Shown here: positions 10,597-19,667 of the stretch, piece by piece
Numbering within the stretch: the stretch's first letter is position 1
Layout of the letters: the number at the start of each line of letters is the position of its first letter
Origin: Castellaniella hirudinis
GTDB taxonomy: Bacteria; Pseudomonadota; Gammaproteobacteria; Burkholderiales; Burkholderiaceae_B
Assembly (NCBI RefSeq): GCF_042651965.1
Contig: NZ_JBHSDY010000002.1
Location: 496,001 to 560,000, forward strand
DNA length: 64,000 nt
Direction: 5' to 3'
Notes under the pieces: model-generated
Databases searched by the model: none
The model's input: only the letters and a program-made list of their open reading frames with translations
What the model was told of the DNA's origin: nothing
Position numbers and translations under genes: made by a program

Positions 10597-11225
10597 AAAG
10601 GCAACAAACGCCAGGCTAATAGAAACATGACGGCGGCAATGCCGCCGTCCAGCCAGCGCCAGGCCCTGGGGTCCCGGAACAGGGGCGCGCACAGCCGCGA
10701 CCCCAGGCCCAGCGCCATCAGCCACAGCACGCTGGCGGTCAAGGCCCCGGCGGCGAAGCCAAAGCGGTCATCGGCAAAACCGTGGGCGATCGAGCCCAGC
10801 ACCATCATGTCCAGCCAGAAATGCGGATTGAGCAGCGTGAAGCCCACCGCGCTCAGCAAGGCGGCGCGGCGTGAGGACACCGCCGCTTGATCGGCCTGCG
10901 GGCCGGATGCCGGACGCCAGGCCCGGCGCGCCGACTGGATGCCGTACCACGACAGGAACACGACCCCGCACCACAGCACGGCATCCGCCAGCCCGGGCAG
11001 CCAGTCCGTCAGCGCCTGCAAGCCCGAGACGCTGCCGAAGATGAAGCAGGCGTCGATCAGGGCGCACACCAGCAGGACGGCGCTCAGGTGCGCCCGGGCG
11101 ATGCCCTGGCGCAGGATGAAAGCGCTTTGCGCCCCTACCACGGCGAACATGCCCAGGCCCGTCAGCGTCCCGCTGGTCCAGGCGGCGACCAGGGGGGAAA
11201 CGGCAGGGACGGTGGCGGCGAACAT
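10593..11225 (-). CDS. argO: LysE/ArgO-type basic amino-acid exporter
   Basis: A 210-residue membrane protein with about six TM helices. The N-terminal GLGMFAVVGAQSAFILRQG and the central TLLNPHFWLDMMVLGS are the LysE/ArgO family hallmarks (G-x-G-x-Q-N-like and NPH motifs). It exports L-arginine and/or L-lysine. The start was chosen at 11225 because the GGAG lies 7 bases away; upstream in-frame ATGs at 11228 and 11249 are poorer. It is divergent from an ArgP-like regulator, the standard argO-argP arrangement, and so probably induced by excess lysine or arginine. The stop codon overlaps that of the chemoreceptor gene (shared TTAG). Confidence 0.88.
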
Positions 11226-11340
11226 CATGCAACTCCAGGCGCGGGACAAAGGGTGTAAAGGCGCCCATTGTGCGCAAGCCCGGATATAAAATACAGCTAA
11301 TTTATTTAAATCTGATTAAGCAAAACTTAATTTACGCATC

Positions 11341-12288
11341 ATGCAACTGGACCACGACAATCTGCGCGCGCTGGCGGCCGTGGTGCGCGAAGGCAGCTTC
11401 GAGCGGGCCGCCGCCGCCCTGCACGTCACGCCCTCGGCGGTGTCCCAGCGCATCAAGACATTGGAATCCCGCATGGGACGGCTGCTGGTCCTGCGCACCA
11501 TCCCGGTCCAGCCCACGGACGACGGCCGCATCCTGGTGCGCCTGGCCGAACAGGCCGCCCTGCTGGAACACGAAGCCCTGGACCGCCTGGGCATGGGCGA
11601 CGACCGCCCCGCCCCCAGCCTGCGCATCGCCGTCAATCACGACAGCCTGGAAACCTGGTTCATCGACGCCGCCACCCGCTACGCGGAACAGACCCGCACC
11701 ACGCTGGACCTGATCTCCGAGGATCAGGACCACACGGCCGCCCTGCTGCGCAACGGCAGCGTGCTGGCCGCCGTCACCACGCTGAGCGATCCGGTCCAGG
11801 GCTGCCGGGTCCACGCGCTGGGCCGCATGCGCTACGTCGCCACCTGCGCTCCCGCCTTCCACGCCCGGCATTTCGCCCGAGGCGTCACGCCCGAGGCGCT
11901 GGCGCAGGCCCCGGTGCTGGTCTTCAACCGCAAGGACGATCTGCAAGCGCAGTTCGCACGCGGGGTGATGGGCGATACGCCCTGGCAACCGCCGACCTGG
12001 TGGGTGCCCTCGTCCCACGCCTTCGTCTCGGCCACGCTGGCCGGACTGGGCTGGACGATGAACCCGCTGCCCATGGTCCGCGAGGCGCTGGACGCGGGCC
12101 TCCTGGTGCCCCTGCGGGCGCGGGCCTGGCACGACGTGCCTCTGTACTGGCAGCACTGGCGCACCGGATCGCACACCATGGAACGCTTGACTTCGGCCGT
12201 GTTGCGGGCCGCCCGCGCCCTGGTGCGGCCGGCCCGCGCGCCGCTCAGTTCCCCTGGCGCAGACGGCTCAGCGTCGTCGTCGGCGTGA
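11341..12288 (+). CDS. argP: ArgP/IciA-like LysR regulator of the basic amino-acid exporter
   Basis: 315 residues. The N-terminal MQLDHDNLRALAAVVREGSF, followed by ALHVTPSAVSQRIKTLESRM, is the ArgP/LysG signature. The effector domain follows. ArgP-type proteins sense lysine and arginine and activate the divergent exporter gene. The 115-base shared control region is unusually AT-rich (TAATTTATTTAAATCTGATT), as expected for an ArgP site. The C-terminus ends in a Ser/Ala tail, and the last 44 bases overlap the convergent ThDP-enzyme gene. Confidence 0.9.
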   Translation: MQLDHDNLRALAAVVREGSFERAAAALHVTPSAVSQRIKTLESRMGRLLVLRTIPVQPTDDGRILVRLAEQAALLEHEALDRLGMGDDRPAPSLRIAVNHDSLETWFIDAATRYAEQTRTTLDLISEDQDHTAALLRNGSVLAAVTTLSDPVQGCRVHALGRMRYVATCAPAFHARHFARGVTPEALAQAPVLVFNRKDDLQAQFARGVMGDTPWQPPTWWVPSSHAFVSATLAGLGWTMNPLPMVREALDAGLLVPLRARAWHDVPLYWQHWRTGSHTMERLTSAVLRAARALVRPARAPLSSPGADGSASSSA

Positions 12289-13975
12289 TGGCCTCAGGGT
12301 CCAGCAGGCAGTGCAGAATGGCCGGCAGGCCGCTCTCCAGGGCGCGCTGCAGCGCGGGCGCGAATTCCGCCGTCGTCTCGACCCGCTCGCCATGGCCGCC
12401 GAAGGCGCGCGCATAGGCCGCAAAATCGGGATTGCGCAGCGCAGTCGCCGACACCCGGCCGGGATAGCGCCGTTCCTGGTGCATGCGGATGGTGCCGAAC
12501 ATGCCGTTGTCGATCAGAATCACCAGGATCGGCAGGCCGTACTGGACCGCTGTGGCAAATTCCTGGCCGTGCATCATGAAGCAGCCGTCGCCCGCGAAGC
12601 ACACCACCCGGCGGTCCGGGTACAGCCGCTGGGCGGATACCGCCGCAGGCAGGCCATACCCCATCGAACCGGACGTCGGCGCCAACTGGGTGCCGTAGGC
12701 GCGAAAACGGTAAAAGCGATGCAGCCAGGTGGCGTAATTGCCGGCGCCGTTGGTCAGGATGGCGTCCTCGGGCAGCACGGCGTTCAGGTGCGCCATCACC
12801 TGGCCCATCTGCAAGGCCCCGGGATGTTCGATGCCGGACGGATCGCTCCAGGCCTGACGCCGCGCATGCAACTGTTCACAGCGCCGGCGGCGCGCGGCCG
12901 TCGCCGTGGGCGCCAGGGGCTCGATGGCACGCACCCAGGTGCCGGGCGTGCAGGCCATGGCGATGTCCGCCTGATAGACACGGTTCAGCTCGCCCACGTC
13001 GGGATGCACGTGGACCAGCGTCTGGGACGGATTCGGCACATCGAACAGCGTGTAGCTCTGGCTGGGGACTTCGGACAGACGTCCGCCCACGGCCAGGATC
13101 AGATCGGACTCGCGGATCGCAGACAGCAATTGGGGATCCGAGCCCAACCCCAGGTCGCCGATAAAGCAGGGATGGTCCACGGGACACAGCATCTGGCGGC
13201 GGAACTGCACCGCCACCGGCAGCGCATGACGCTCGGCAAAAGCGCCGAAAGCCTGCACCGAGCGGGCGTCCCAGCAGCTGCCGCCGAGGATGGCCAAAGG
13301 CCGTTCGGCGTCCGCCAGGCGGTCGGCCAAGGCCTGGGTCTGCCCGGTTGAAGGCAGGGTTTCGGGGGCCTGGCAGGGCCGTGCGTCGGCCACCGCCACG
13401 GTTTCACTCAACATGTCTTCCGGCAGGGCCAGCACCACCGGTCCCGGCCGCCCGGACAGCGCCACGTGAAAGGCGCGCGACAGATATTCCGGAATGCGCT
13501 CGGCCTGATCGATCTCGGCAGCCCATTTGACCTGGGAGCCGAACACCGCGCGGTAGTCCATTTCCTGGAACGCCTCGCGGTCGCGCATCGCCCGGTCGAT
13601 CTGCCCGACCAGCAGGATCAGCGGCGTGGAATCCTGGGACGCCACGTGCACCCCCGCGAATGCGTTGGTCGCCCCCGGCGCACGGGTCACCAGACACACG
13701 CCGGGCCGGCCGGTCAGCTTGCCGTAGGCCTCGGCCATGATCGCCGCCCCGCCCTCCTGGCGGCAGACCGTGACCTGGATGTCGGCGTCGACCAGCCCGT
13801 CGAGCACGGGCAGATAGCTTTCTCCCGGCACGCAAAACACATGCTCCGTGCCGTGCAGGCGCAACTGGTCCACCAGGACATGCCCCGCCATGCGGGGCGC
13901 CGGACGGCCGGCGGCCCTCCGGGCGGCGGGTCCTTGTCCAGCCCTGTCACGCGGCGCCTGTGCCGTCTCGCTCAT
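12245..13975 (-). CDS. thiamine-diphosphate enzyme, acetolactate-synthase-like (probable 2-oxo-acid decarboxylase)
   Basis: 576 residues with the three ThDP domains. The catalytic Glu is in VCRQEGGAAIMAEAYGK (E74), and the ThDP/Mg motif GDGCFMMHGQEF..LIDN lies near residue 460. The first 25 residues are an Ala/Arg-rich extension. The ATG at 13975 has AGGAG 7 bases upstream. It is not a biosynthetic acetolactate synthase by context: no small subunit is nearby, and it follows an amino-acid oxidase gene by 60 bases on the same strand. That order suggests decarboxylation of the 2-oxo acid the oxidase makes, as AruI does to 2-ketoarginine. This is inference; a carboligase role remains possible. 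Confidence 0.8.
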   Translation of the reverse strand: MSETAQAPRDRAGQGPAARRAAGRPAPRMAGHVLVDQLRLHGTEHVFCVPGESYLPVLDGLVDADIQVTVCRQEGGAAIMAEAYGKLTGRPGVCLVTRAPGATNAFAGVHVASQDSTPLILLVGQIDRAMRDREAFQEMDYRAVFGSQVKWAAEIDQAERIPEYLSRAFHVALSGRPGPVVLALPEDMLSETVAVADARPCQAPETLPSTGQTQALADRLADAERPLAILGGSCWDARSVQAFGAFAERHALPVAVQFRRQMLCPVDHPCFIGDLGLGSDPQLLSAIRESDLILAVGGRLSEVPSQSYTLFDVPNPSQTLVHVHPDVGELNRVYQADIAMACTPGTWVRAIEPLAPTATAARRRRCEQLHARRQAWSDPSGIEHPGALQMGQVMAHLNAVLPEDAILTNGAGNYATWLHRFYRFRAYGTQLAPTSGSMGYGLPAAVSAQRLYPDRRVVCFAGDGCFMMHGQEFATAVQYGLPILVILIDNGMFGTIRMHQERRYPGRVSATALRNPDFAAYARAFGGHGERVETTAEFAPALQRALESGLPAILHCLLDPEAITPTTTLSRLRQGN

Positions 13976-14035
13976 CACCACTCTCCTCGTGTCTGGATGT
14001 TCGTGCCTGGATGTGTCATTGGCCCCGGCCCCACT

Positions 14036-15217
14036 CTACACCACGTTGTGCTCGATGATCGGCCGGCCTTCCAGGATGCGCCGCCAGCCCAGCCGGCTCA
14101 GATCCAGGGTGCAATACCGGCCATGCGCGATCAGCTCGGCCAGCGCACGGCCGACGGCCGGCGCCTGCTGCATCCCATGGCCGCTGAAGCCATTGGCGAA
14201 ATACAGATTGTCCAGCGCGGGGTGCAGACCCAGGATCACGTTCTGATCAATCACATTCATGTCGTAATGCCCCGCCCAACTGCGCACACAGCGCAAGGCC
14301 TCGAAGGCCGGCACGCGCCGGGCCAGCAGGGGCCAGAGCACGTCCTCGAACAGGGCATGCTGCACGTCGAAATCAAAGCACTCCGGGTCCTGGTCCGGCG
14401 GCGGCGCGATGCCGGTGATGAATCCCTGGCCCTCGGGACGGAAATACGCCCCGCTGGGGTCGACCACCAGGGGGCAGTCCGGCAGGCTTTCGGGGCATTG
14501 CACATAGAAGATACTGCGCTTGCGGGCCTGCACCGGCAGCTCGATGCCCGCCAGACGCGCCAGGGCCGGCGCACCGACCCCGGCGGCATTGACCAGGGCG
14601 CCGCATGCCAGCGTCTGCCCGTCGTCCAGGCGCACCCCCGCCACCCGGGCGCCGGCACGCTCGATCCCGGCCACCCGACGCGGCAGATACGTAACGCCCT
14701 GGGCGACGGCCTTGTGCCGCAGGCCCTGCAGCAGGCTGTAGGCGTCCAGCCAGCCCTCGCCGCTCAGTCCCAACGACCCCGCAGCCAGATCATCCACGCG
14801 CAGCCAGGGGAACCGCGCCTGCAGGGCGGCGGCATCCAGCAGGGCGATGTCCGCCCCTTCACGGCGCTGCACGGCGTGATTGTCCCGCAGGACGGGCAGC
14901 CCGGCCGGCGTGGCCAGGAACAGGTAGCCGCCTTCGTGAAAGGCCGGATCGGGCCGGACACCGTCCACGGCCAGCGTGTCGGCGAAGGCGCGCAGAAACG
15001 CCGTGCCGAAGCGCGACATGCGGATGTTTTCTTCGGTGGAGAACTGGTGGCGAATCGAAGCGGCCGACAGGGCGGTGGCGCAATACTGATACGTGGGATC
15101 GGGTTCGATCACGGCGACCGATCCCCGGAAGCCGCTGTCCGCCGTCAGAAAATACGCGACGGCGCTGCCGACGGCCGCGCCCCCGGCGATCACGACATCG
15201 AACTGCGTCTGCGGCAT
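14036..15217 (-). CDS. FAD-dependent amino-acid oxidase/dehydrogenase (DAO family)
   Basis: 393 residues. The N-terminal Rossmann motif is DVVIAGGAAVGSAVAYFL, with Gly-Ala in place of the usual GxGxxG spacing. The C-terminal FAD motif is LYFANGFSGHGMQQAPAVGR, typical of DAO/sarcosine-oxidase/pipecolate-oxidase proteins. The ATG at 15217 has GGGAG 9 bases upstream; the frame is open further upstream without coding signal. It oxidises an amino acid to the imino/2-oxo form. It is first in a two-gene transcript with the ThDP enzyme and divergent from an ALDH7-type gene. Candidate substrates are D/L-arginine, D-lysine or L-pipecolate (AmaA-like). Confidence 0.85.
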   Translation of the reverse strand: MPQTQFDVVIAGGAAVGSAVAYFLTADSGFRGSVAVIEPDPTYQYCATALSAASIRHQFSTEENIRMSRFGTAFLRAFADTLAVDGVRPDPAFHEGGYLFLATPAGLPVLRDNHAVQRREGADIALLDAAALQARFPWLRVDDLAAGSLGLSGEGWLDAYSLLQGLRHKAVAQGVTYLPRRVAGIERAGARVAGVRLDDGQTLACGALVNAAGVGAPALARLAGIELPVQARKRSIFYVQCPESLPDCPLVVDPSGAYFRPEGQGFITGIAPPPDQDPECFDFDVQHALFEDVLWPLLARRVPAFEALRCVRSWAGHYDMNVIDQNVILGLHPALDNLYFANGFSGHGMQQAPAVGRALAELIAHGRYCTLDLSRLGWRRILEGRPIIEHNVV

Positions 15218-15433
15218 CCTGCGGCACTCCCGCAGCCCGCGACAGGCGGGCCATCGGAACCTATTCTGGAAGCAATCGTGCCGTCCTTCCCTAGGCATTT
15301 TCCCTAGAAATTCCCGCACTGCGCCTCCGGTGGGCAAGCCCTGCGGTACCACGCCGTCCCTCGAAACATGCGTGATATTCTGGTTTGAACCCGCAGCGCG
15401 CCCGTCGCGACGCGCCCAACCCGGAGCCACGCC

Positions 15434-16936
15434 ATGAATCATCAGGATCTTCTGCGTACGCTCGGCCTGGATGCCGACACGCTTTCGGCCGGCGGCCTGC
15501 CGGTCCATTCCCCCATCGACGGCGCCCTGTTGGCGGACCTGCGTCCGCACGGCGCGGCCGACGCCCGGCGGATGATCGCCCGGGCCCATGACGCTTTCCT
15601 GGCCTGGCGCCAGGTGCCCGCGCCCCGGCGCGGCGAACTGGTGCGCCTGCTGGGCGAAGAACTGCGCGCCCACAAGCAGGCGCTGGGCCGCCTGGTGTCC
15701 CTCGAAGCCGGCAAGATCACCGCCGAAGGCGAGGGCGAGGTCCAGGAGATGATCGACATCTGCGACTTCGCCGTCGGCCTGTCACGGCAGTTGCACGGCC
15801 TGACCATCGCCTCCGAGCGGCCCGGCCACCGCATGATGGAAACCTGGCATCCGCTGGGCGTGGTGGGCGTGATTTCCGCCTTCAACTTTCCGGTGGCCGT
15901 CTGGTCCTGGAACACGGCGCTGGCCCTGGTCTGCGGCGATCCGGTCGTCTGGAAGCCTTCGGAGAAAACCCCGCTGACGGCGCTTGCCTGCCAGGCCCTG
16001 TTCCGGCGCGCCCTGGCCCGCTTCGGCGACGCGCCCGAGGGCCTGTTGCAAGTGCTGGTGGGCGCCCGGGAGCCAGGCGAGGCACTGGCCGACGATCCCC
16101 GGGTGGCGCTGGTTTCAGCCACCGGGTCCACGCGCATGGGCCGCGAAGTCGGGCCGCGCGTGGCGCAGCGCTTTGGCCGCTGCCTGCTGGAACTGGGCGG
16201 CAATAACGCCATCATCGTGGCCCCCTCGGCCGATCTGGACATGGCTGCGCGCGGCATTCTGTTCGGCGCCATCGGCACGGCCGGGCAGCGCTGCACCACC
16301 ACGCGCCGCCTGATCGTCCACGAATCGGTCGCCGACGCCCTGTCGGCACGCCTGAAGACCGCCTACGCCGGCGCCACGGTGGGCAACCCGCTGGATGCCG
16401 GCACCCTGGTCGGACCGCTGATCGACCGGGCCGCCTTCGATGCCATGCAGGCATCACTGGACCAGGCCCGCGCCCAGGGCGGCACGGTCACGGGCGGCGA
16501 ACGCCTGCTGGCCGACCGCTACCCGGACGCCTGGTACGTGCGCCCCGCCCTGGCGGCCATGCCCGGCCAGACGGACGTCGTACGCCACGAGACCTTTGCC
16601 CCGATCCTGTACCTCCTGCGCTACCGTGATTTCGACGAGGCCCTGGCCCTGCACAACGACGTCCCGCAAGGCCTGTCCTCGGCGATCTTCACCACGGACC
16701 TGCGTGAAGCCGAGACCTTTCTGGGCGCCACGGGATCGGACTGCGGCATCGCCAACGTCAATATCGGCACCTCGGGCGCCGAGATCGGCGGTGCATTCGG
16801 CGGCGAAAAGGAAACCGGCGGCGGACGCGAATCCGGGTCCGACGCCTGGAAAGCCTATATGCGCCGCGCGACGAATACCGTCAACTATTCGCGGGAGCTG
16901 CCGCTGGCGCAGGGGATCCGGTTCGGGGACGCCTGA
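15434..16936 (+). CDS. ALDH7-type aldehyde dehydrogenase (alpha-aminoadipate semialdehyde / P6C dehydrogenase-like)
   Basis: 500 residues, full-length NAD(P)+-dependent aldehyde dehydrogenase. General base E253 is in LLELGGNNAI and catalytic C287 in GTAGQRCTTTRR. The C-terminal FGGEKETGGGRESGSDAWKA and the following YMRRATNT are the antiquitin (ALDH7/AmaB) signature. Enzymes of this subfamily oxidise alpha-aminoadipate semialdehyde in lysine and pipecolate catabolism. It is divergent from the FAD oxidase gene, a pairing known as amaB-amaA in Pseudomonas putida. If the block instead handles arginine, its substrate would be 4-guanidinobutyraldehyde. Confidence 0.93.
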   Translation: MNHQDLLRTLGLDADTLSAGGLPVHSPIDGALLADLRPHGAADARRMIARAHDAFLAWRQVPAPRRGELVRLLGEELRAHKQALGRLVSLEAGKITAEGEGEVQEMIDICDFAVGLSRQLHGLTIASERPGHRMMETWHPLGVVGVISAFNFPVAVWSWNTALALVCGDPVVWKPSEKTPLTALACQALFRRALARFGDAPEGLLQVLVGAREPGEALADDPRVALVSATGSTRMGREVGPRVAQRFGRCLLELGGNNAIIVAPSADLDMAARGILFGAIGTAGQRCTTTRRLIVHESVADALSARLKTAYAGATVGNPLDAGTLVGPLIDRAAFDAMQASLDQARAQGGTVTGGERLLADRYPDAWYVRPALAAMPGQTDVVRHETFAPILYLLRYRDFDEALALHNDVPQGLSSAIFTTDLREAETFLGATGSDCGIANVNIGTSGAEIGGAFGGEKETGGGRESGSDAWKAYMRRATNTVNYSRELPLAQGIRFGDA

Positions 16937-17039
16937 GCCGGGAATCCTGCAGCGCCCGCAGTGCCCAGGACGCCTTCCGGCTGCTAAGCGACGTTCAATC
17001 CCAGCCATATAAAACGATAAACATAGGTGAAAATACGGA

Positions 17040-17073
17040 TCAATAATATCGCATAGCGATTTAATTTTATTGA
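17040..17073. promoter_or_regulatory. nested inverted repeats upstream of the ureohydrolase operon (candidate operator)
   Basis: An inner palindrome ATCGC-ATA-GCGAT (17048-17060) is flanked by a wider inverted pair TCAATAA (17040-17046) and TTATTGA (17067-17073). It lies about 70 bases before the ureohydrolase start in an AT-rich gap. The IclR gene at the end of this operon is the most likely binder, which is inference. Confidence 0.45.
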
Positions 17074-17140
17074 AAACAGAGCATAAGTCCATAAACTGGC
17101 ATCAAGAATTCTTTGCATGGACACACCAGGAGCCTCTCTT

Positions 17141-18079
17141 ATGCTCAAGAACGCCGATCTGGACACCTCCGTCTCCGGCTCTTTCATGAACCTCCCCTCG
17201 ATGCGTGCGCCCGGCGCCGGTCTCGCTCGGGCCTGCATCGTCGGCATCCCCTTCGATTGCGGCACGCATCCGTTCCGGGTGGGTTCACGCGAAGGCCCCG
17301 CCGCCATCCGGCAGCAATCACGCCTGGTGCGTCATTTCCATATCGGGGCGACAGGCGCGGCGGCCAATCCGACGGAGTTTCTGGGCGCCATCGACGTCGG
17401 TGACGTCCCGTGCCGCCCCGGGGACATTGAATACTCCTACCCCAGGATCGAACACACCATCTCTGCGATTCTGGCCTCCGGCGCCATCCCCATTTCCATG
17501 GGCGGCGACGGTGCCGTCACCCTGCCGCAGCTTCGCGCAGTCTCGAAGCAGCACCCCGGCGTCGTGGTGCTGCACATCGACGCCCACACGGATACCTACG
17601 AGATGGAAGGCTTCAACACCGCCACCACATTCACCCGCGCCGCCGAAGAAAAACTGATCGACGTCGAGAACAGCTTCCACATCGGCGCACGTGGAGGCAC
17701 CTTCGTCGGGGGTGTCCTCGAGTTCGGGCGATCCGTCGGCTACCACGTCATCCCCTTCGACGAATTTGACCAGGACCCTGATGCCTGCATGCGGCACGTC
17801 TTCCAGACCATCGGCGACAAACCGGTCTACCTCTGCTTCGACATGGACGTTTTCGACCCCTCCTGCGCACCGGGCGTCTGCACCCCCGAATGGGGCGGGC
17901 TCAGCGCCAAAGAAGGCCTGAAGCTGCTGAAGTCCCTGCACGGGCTCAACTTCGTCGCCTTCGACGTCAACACAGTCTCGCCCCCCCAAGACGTCGGCGG
18001 GGCCACTGCTTTCCTGGCCGCGACGGTGATATGGGAATGCTGCTCCCTGGCCGCAGCCTCGATCCAGCGTTCGGCCTAG
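17141..18079 (+). CDS. arginase/agmatinase-family ureohydrolase, first metal-ligand His replaced by Gly
   Basis: 312 residues. The family fold and most metal ligands are present: IDAHTD (D147, H149, D151) and CFDMDVFDPSCAPG (D234, D236). The canonical GGDHS that supplies the first Mn/Ni ligand reads SMGGDGAVTLP, with Gly at position 124. The enzyme class splits a guanidino group to urea, for example agmatine, guanidinobutyrate or guanidine. The start at 17141 has AGGAG 8 bases upstream and is better placed than the ATG at 17117. It heads an operon with a binding protein, permease and ATPase for a polar amino acid. Activity is uncertain because of the missing ligand. Confidence 0.85.
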   Translation: MLKNADLDTSVSGSFMNLPSMRAPGAGLARACIVGIPFDCGTHPFRVGSREGPAAIRQQSRLVRHFHIGATGAAANPTEFLGAIDVGDVPCRPGDIEYSYPRIEHTISAILASGAIPISMGGDGAVTLPQLRAVSKQHPGVVVLHIDAHTDTYEMEGFNTATTFTRAAEEKLIDVENSFHIGARGGTFVGGVLEFGRSVGYHVIPFDEFDQDPDACMRHVFQTIGDKPVYLCFDMDVFDPSCAPGVCTPEWGGLSAKEGLKLLKSLHGLNFVAFDVNTVSPPQDVGGATAFLAATVIWECCSLAAASIQRSA

Positions 18080-18123
18080 CGGCCGCCCACCAGCCTTTCT
18101 CATCAAACCGCCACGGAGACACC

Positions 18124-18918
18124 ATGAAACACCTGAAAAAAGCCTGCATCCTCGGCTCAGTGCTGTCGCTCGGCCTGTTTCTGAATTCAGCCCAGGCTCG
18201 TCCACTGAACGAGGTTCTCGCCACCAAAACACTGAATGTCGTCACCACCGCTTCCAATCCGCCCCACGGATTCCTCGACCCGGGCACCAACACGCTGCAG
18301 GGCATCATGGTCGACATCGCCAAGGGCATCGCACAGCATCTCGGGGTCTCGATTTCGTTCACCAATGTGCCATTCGCCGGACTCATCCCGACGCTCACCT
18401 CGGGCCGCGCCGACCTCATGGCCGCGCCGCTGTTCATCACCGAAGAACGGGCCAAGGTGGTCGACTTCACGACGCCGGTCTACGGTTGGGGCGAAGGCAT
18501 CATCATGACCGCCGACTCGAAACAGCACTACCCCGATTTCGAGTCTCTGAAGGGACACAAGATCGGCACCCTGGTCGACAGTGTCCAGTACCGCATGCTG
18601 AAGGACATGCCGGGCACAACCGTCTCGACCTACCAGGACTACCCCACGCTGCTGGCCGACGTCCGCGCCCGCCGCATTGAAATCGGCCTGATCGATCCGC
18701 CCAGCATCACCTATCAGATCCAGTCCAAATCGATCCCCGGGCTCAAGCTCGACGAACAGTACAAGCCCCAAAATGACTGGAAGATCGGCGGTGCGGTGGA
18801 AAAAGGCAACGCCGATCTGCTGGCCGCGGTGAACAAGGCCCTGGAGCAGATGAAGCAGAACGGCGAACTGCACGCCATCCTCGACAAGTGGGGCCTGAGC
18901 CAGCTCATGGTCAAGTAA
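18124..18918 (+). CDS. polar amino-acid ABC transporter substrate-binding protein
   Basis: 264 residues. The signal peptide is MKHLKKACILGSVLSLGLFL..AQA, with cleavage near residue 25. The mature domain is a family 3 solute-binding protein: SNPPHGFLDPGTNTLQGIMVDIAK, VPFAGLIPTLTSGRADLMAA, ITEERAKVVDFTTPVYGWGE. It is preceded by GGAGACACC before the ATG and lies 44 bases after the ureohydrolase stop. It delivers a polar or basic amino acid, or a guanidino compound judging by the first gene of the operon, to the adjacent permease. Confidence 0.92.
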   Translation: MKHLKKACILGSVLSLGLFLNSAQARPLNEVLATKTLNVVTTASNPPHGFLDPGTNTLQGIMVDIAKGIAQHLGVSISFTNVPFAGLIPTLTSGRADLMAAPLFITEERAKVVDFTTPVYGWGEGIIMTADSKQHYPDFESLKGHKIGTLVDSVQYRMLKDMPGTTVSTYQDYPTLLADVRARRIEIGLIDPPSITYQIQSKSIPGLKLDEQYKPQNDWKIGGAVEKGNADLLAAVNKALEQMKQNGELHAILDKWGLSQLMVK

Positions 18919-18961
18919 CCACGACACATCGGACTCACGACTGAACGGACGGACGGGCACC

Positions 18962-19654
18962 ATGGATTTCGACACTATCAGGCTCTATCTCACACCGCTG
19001 CTCGAAGGCTCGGTCTGGACACTGGCCTTGTTCTTTTCTTCCGCCTTCCTGGCGGTGGCCGTGGGCCTGATCACCTGCTTTGCCCGTCTGTCCTCCAGGC
19101 GGGCGATCCGCACGGCAGCCAAGTTCTACATTGAAGTGATCCGCGGCACGCCCCTGCTGGTGCAACTGTTCTTCATCTACTACGGACTCGCCGAGGTCGG
19201 CATCGTGATGTCGGGCTTCGTCGCCGGCACGCTCGGCCTGACCCTGAACTTCGGCGCCTATCTCGCGGAGCTGTTCCGCAGCGGCATCCAGTCGATCGAC
19301 TCAGGACAGTACGAGGCCTCGCGCGCGCTGGGCATCCGCACCCTGCAACGCCTGCGGGTGATCATCATCCCGCAGGCATTGCGCAACATCTTCCCGGCGC
19401 TGGGCAACTACGCCCTGGTGCTCATCAAGGACTCGTCGCTGGTCGCCGTGATCAGCGTGTCGGAACTGATGCGCTCAGGCGAAATGCTGGCGGCCTCGAC
19501 CTTCCAGTCGCTGCTGGTCTATACCCTCGTCGGCGCCATCTACTTCCTGATGTGCAGTGTCATTTCGTACGCTTTCCGGCGCGGCGAAAAGAACCTGTCC
19601 ATCCCCGGTTATTGGGACGGCGCCTCTGAAAGCAGCGATTTCTCGAAAGCGTAG
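18962..19654 (+). CDS. polar amino-acid ABC transporter permease (HisM/GlnP type)
   Basis: 230 residues, about five TM helices. Family motifs are IEVIRGTPLLVQLFFIYYGL in the N-terminal half and the EAA loop EASRALGIRTLQRLRVIIIP. GNYALVLIKDSSLVAVISV follows near the C-terminal membrane part. Only one permease is encoded, which is normal when it homodimerises. It sits between binding-protein and ATPase genes of the same system. Confidence 0.92.
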   Translation: MDFDTIRLYLTPLLEGSVWTLALFFSSAFLAVAVGLITCFARLSSRRAIRTAAKFYIEVIRGTPLLVQLFFIYYGLAEVGIVMSGFVAGTLGLTLNFGAYLAELFRSGIQSIDSGQYEASRALGIRTLQRLRVIIIPQALRNIFPALGNYALVLIKDSSLVAVISVSELMRSGEMLAASTFQSLLVYTLVGAIYFLMCSVISYAFRRGEKNLSIPGYWDGASESSDFSKA

Positions 19655-19667
19655 GCAGGATATGGAC

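Noticed and set aside
12245..13975. Biosynthetic acetolactate synthase (ilvB)
   Set aside because: No small subunit or ilvC is nearby, and the gene follows an amino-acid oxidase gene; a catabolic decarboxylase fits better.
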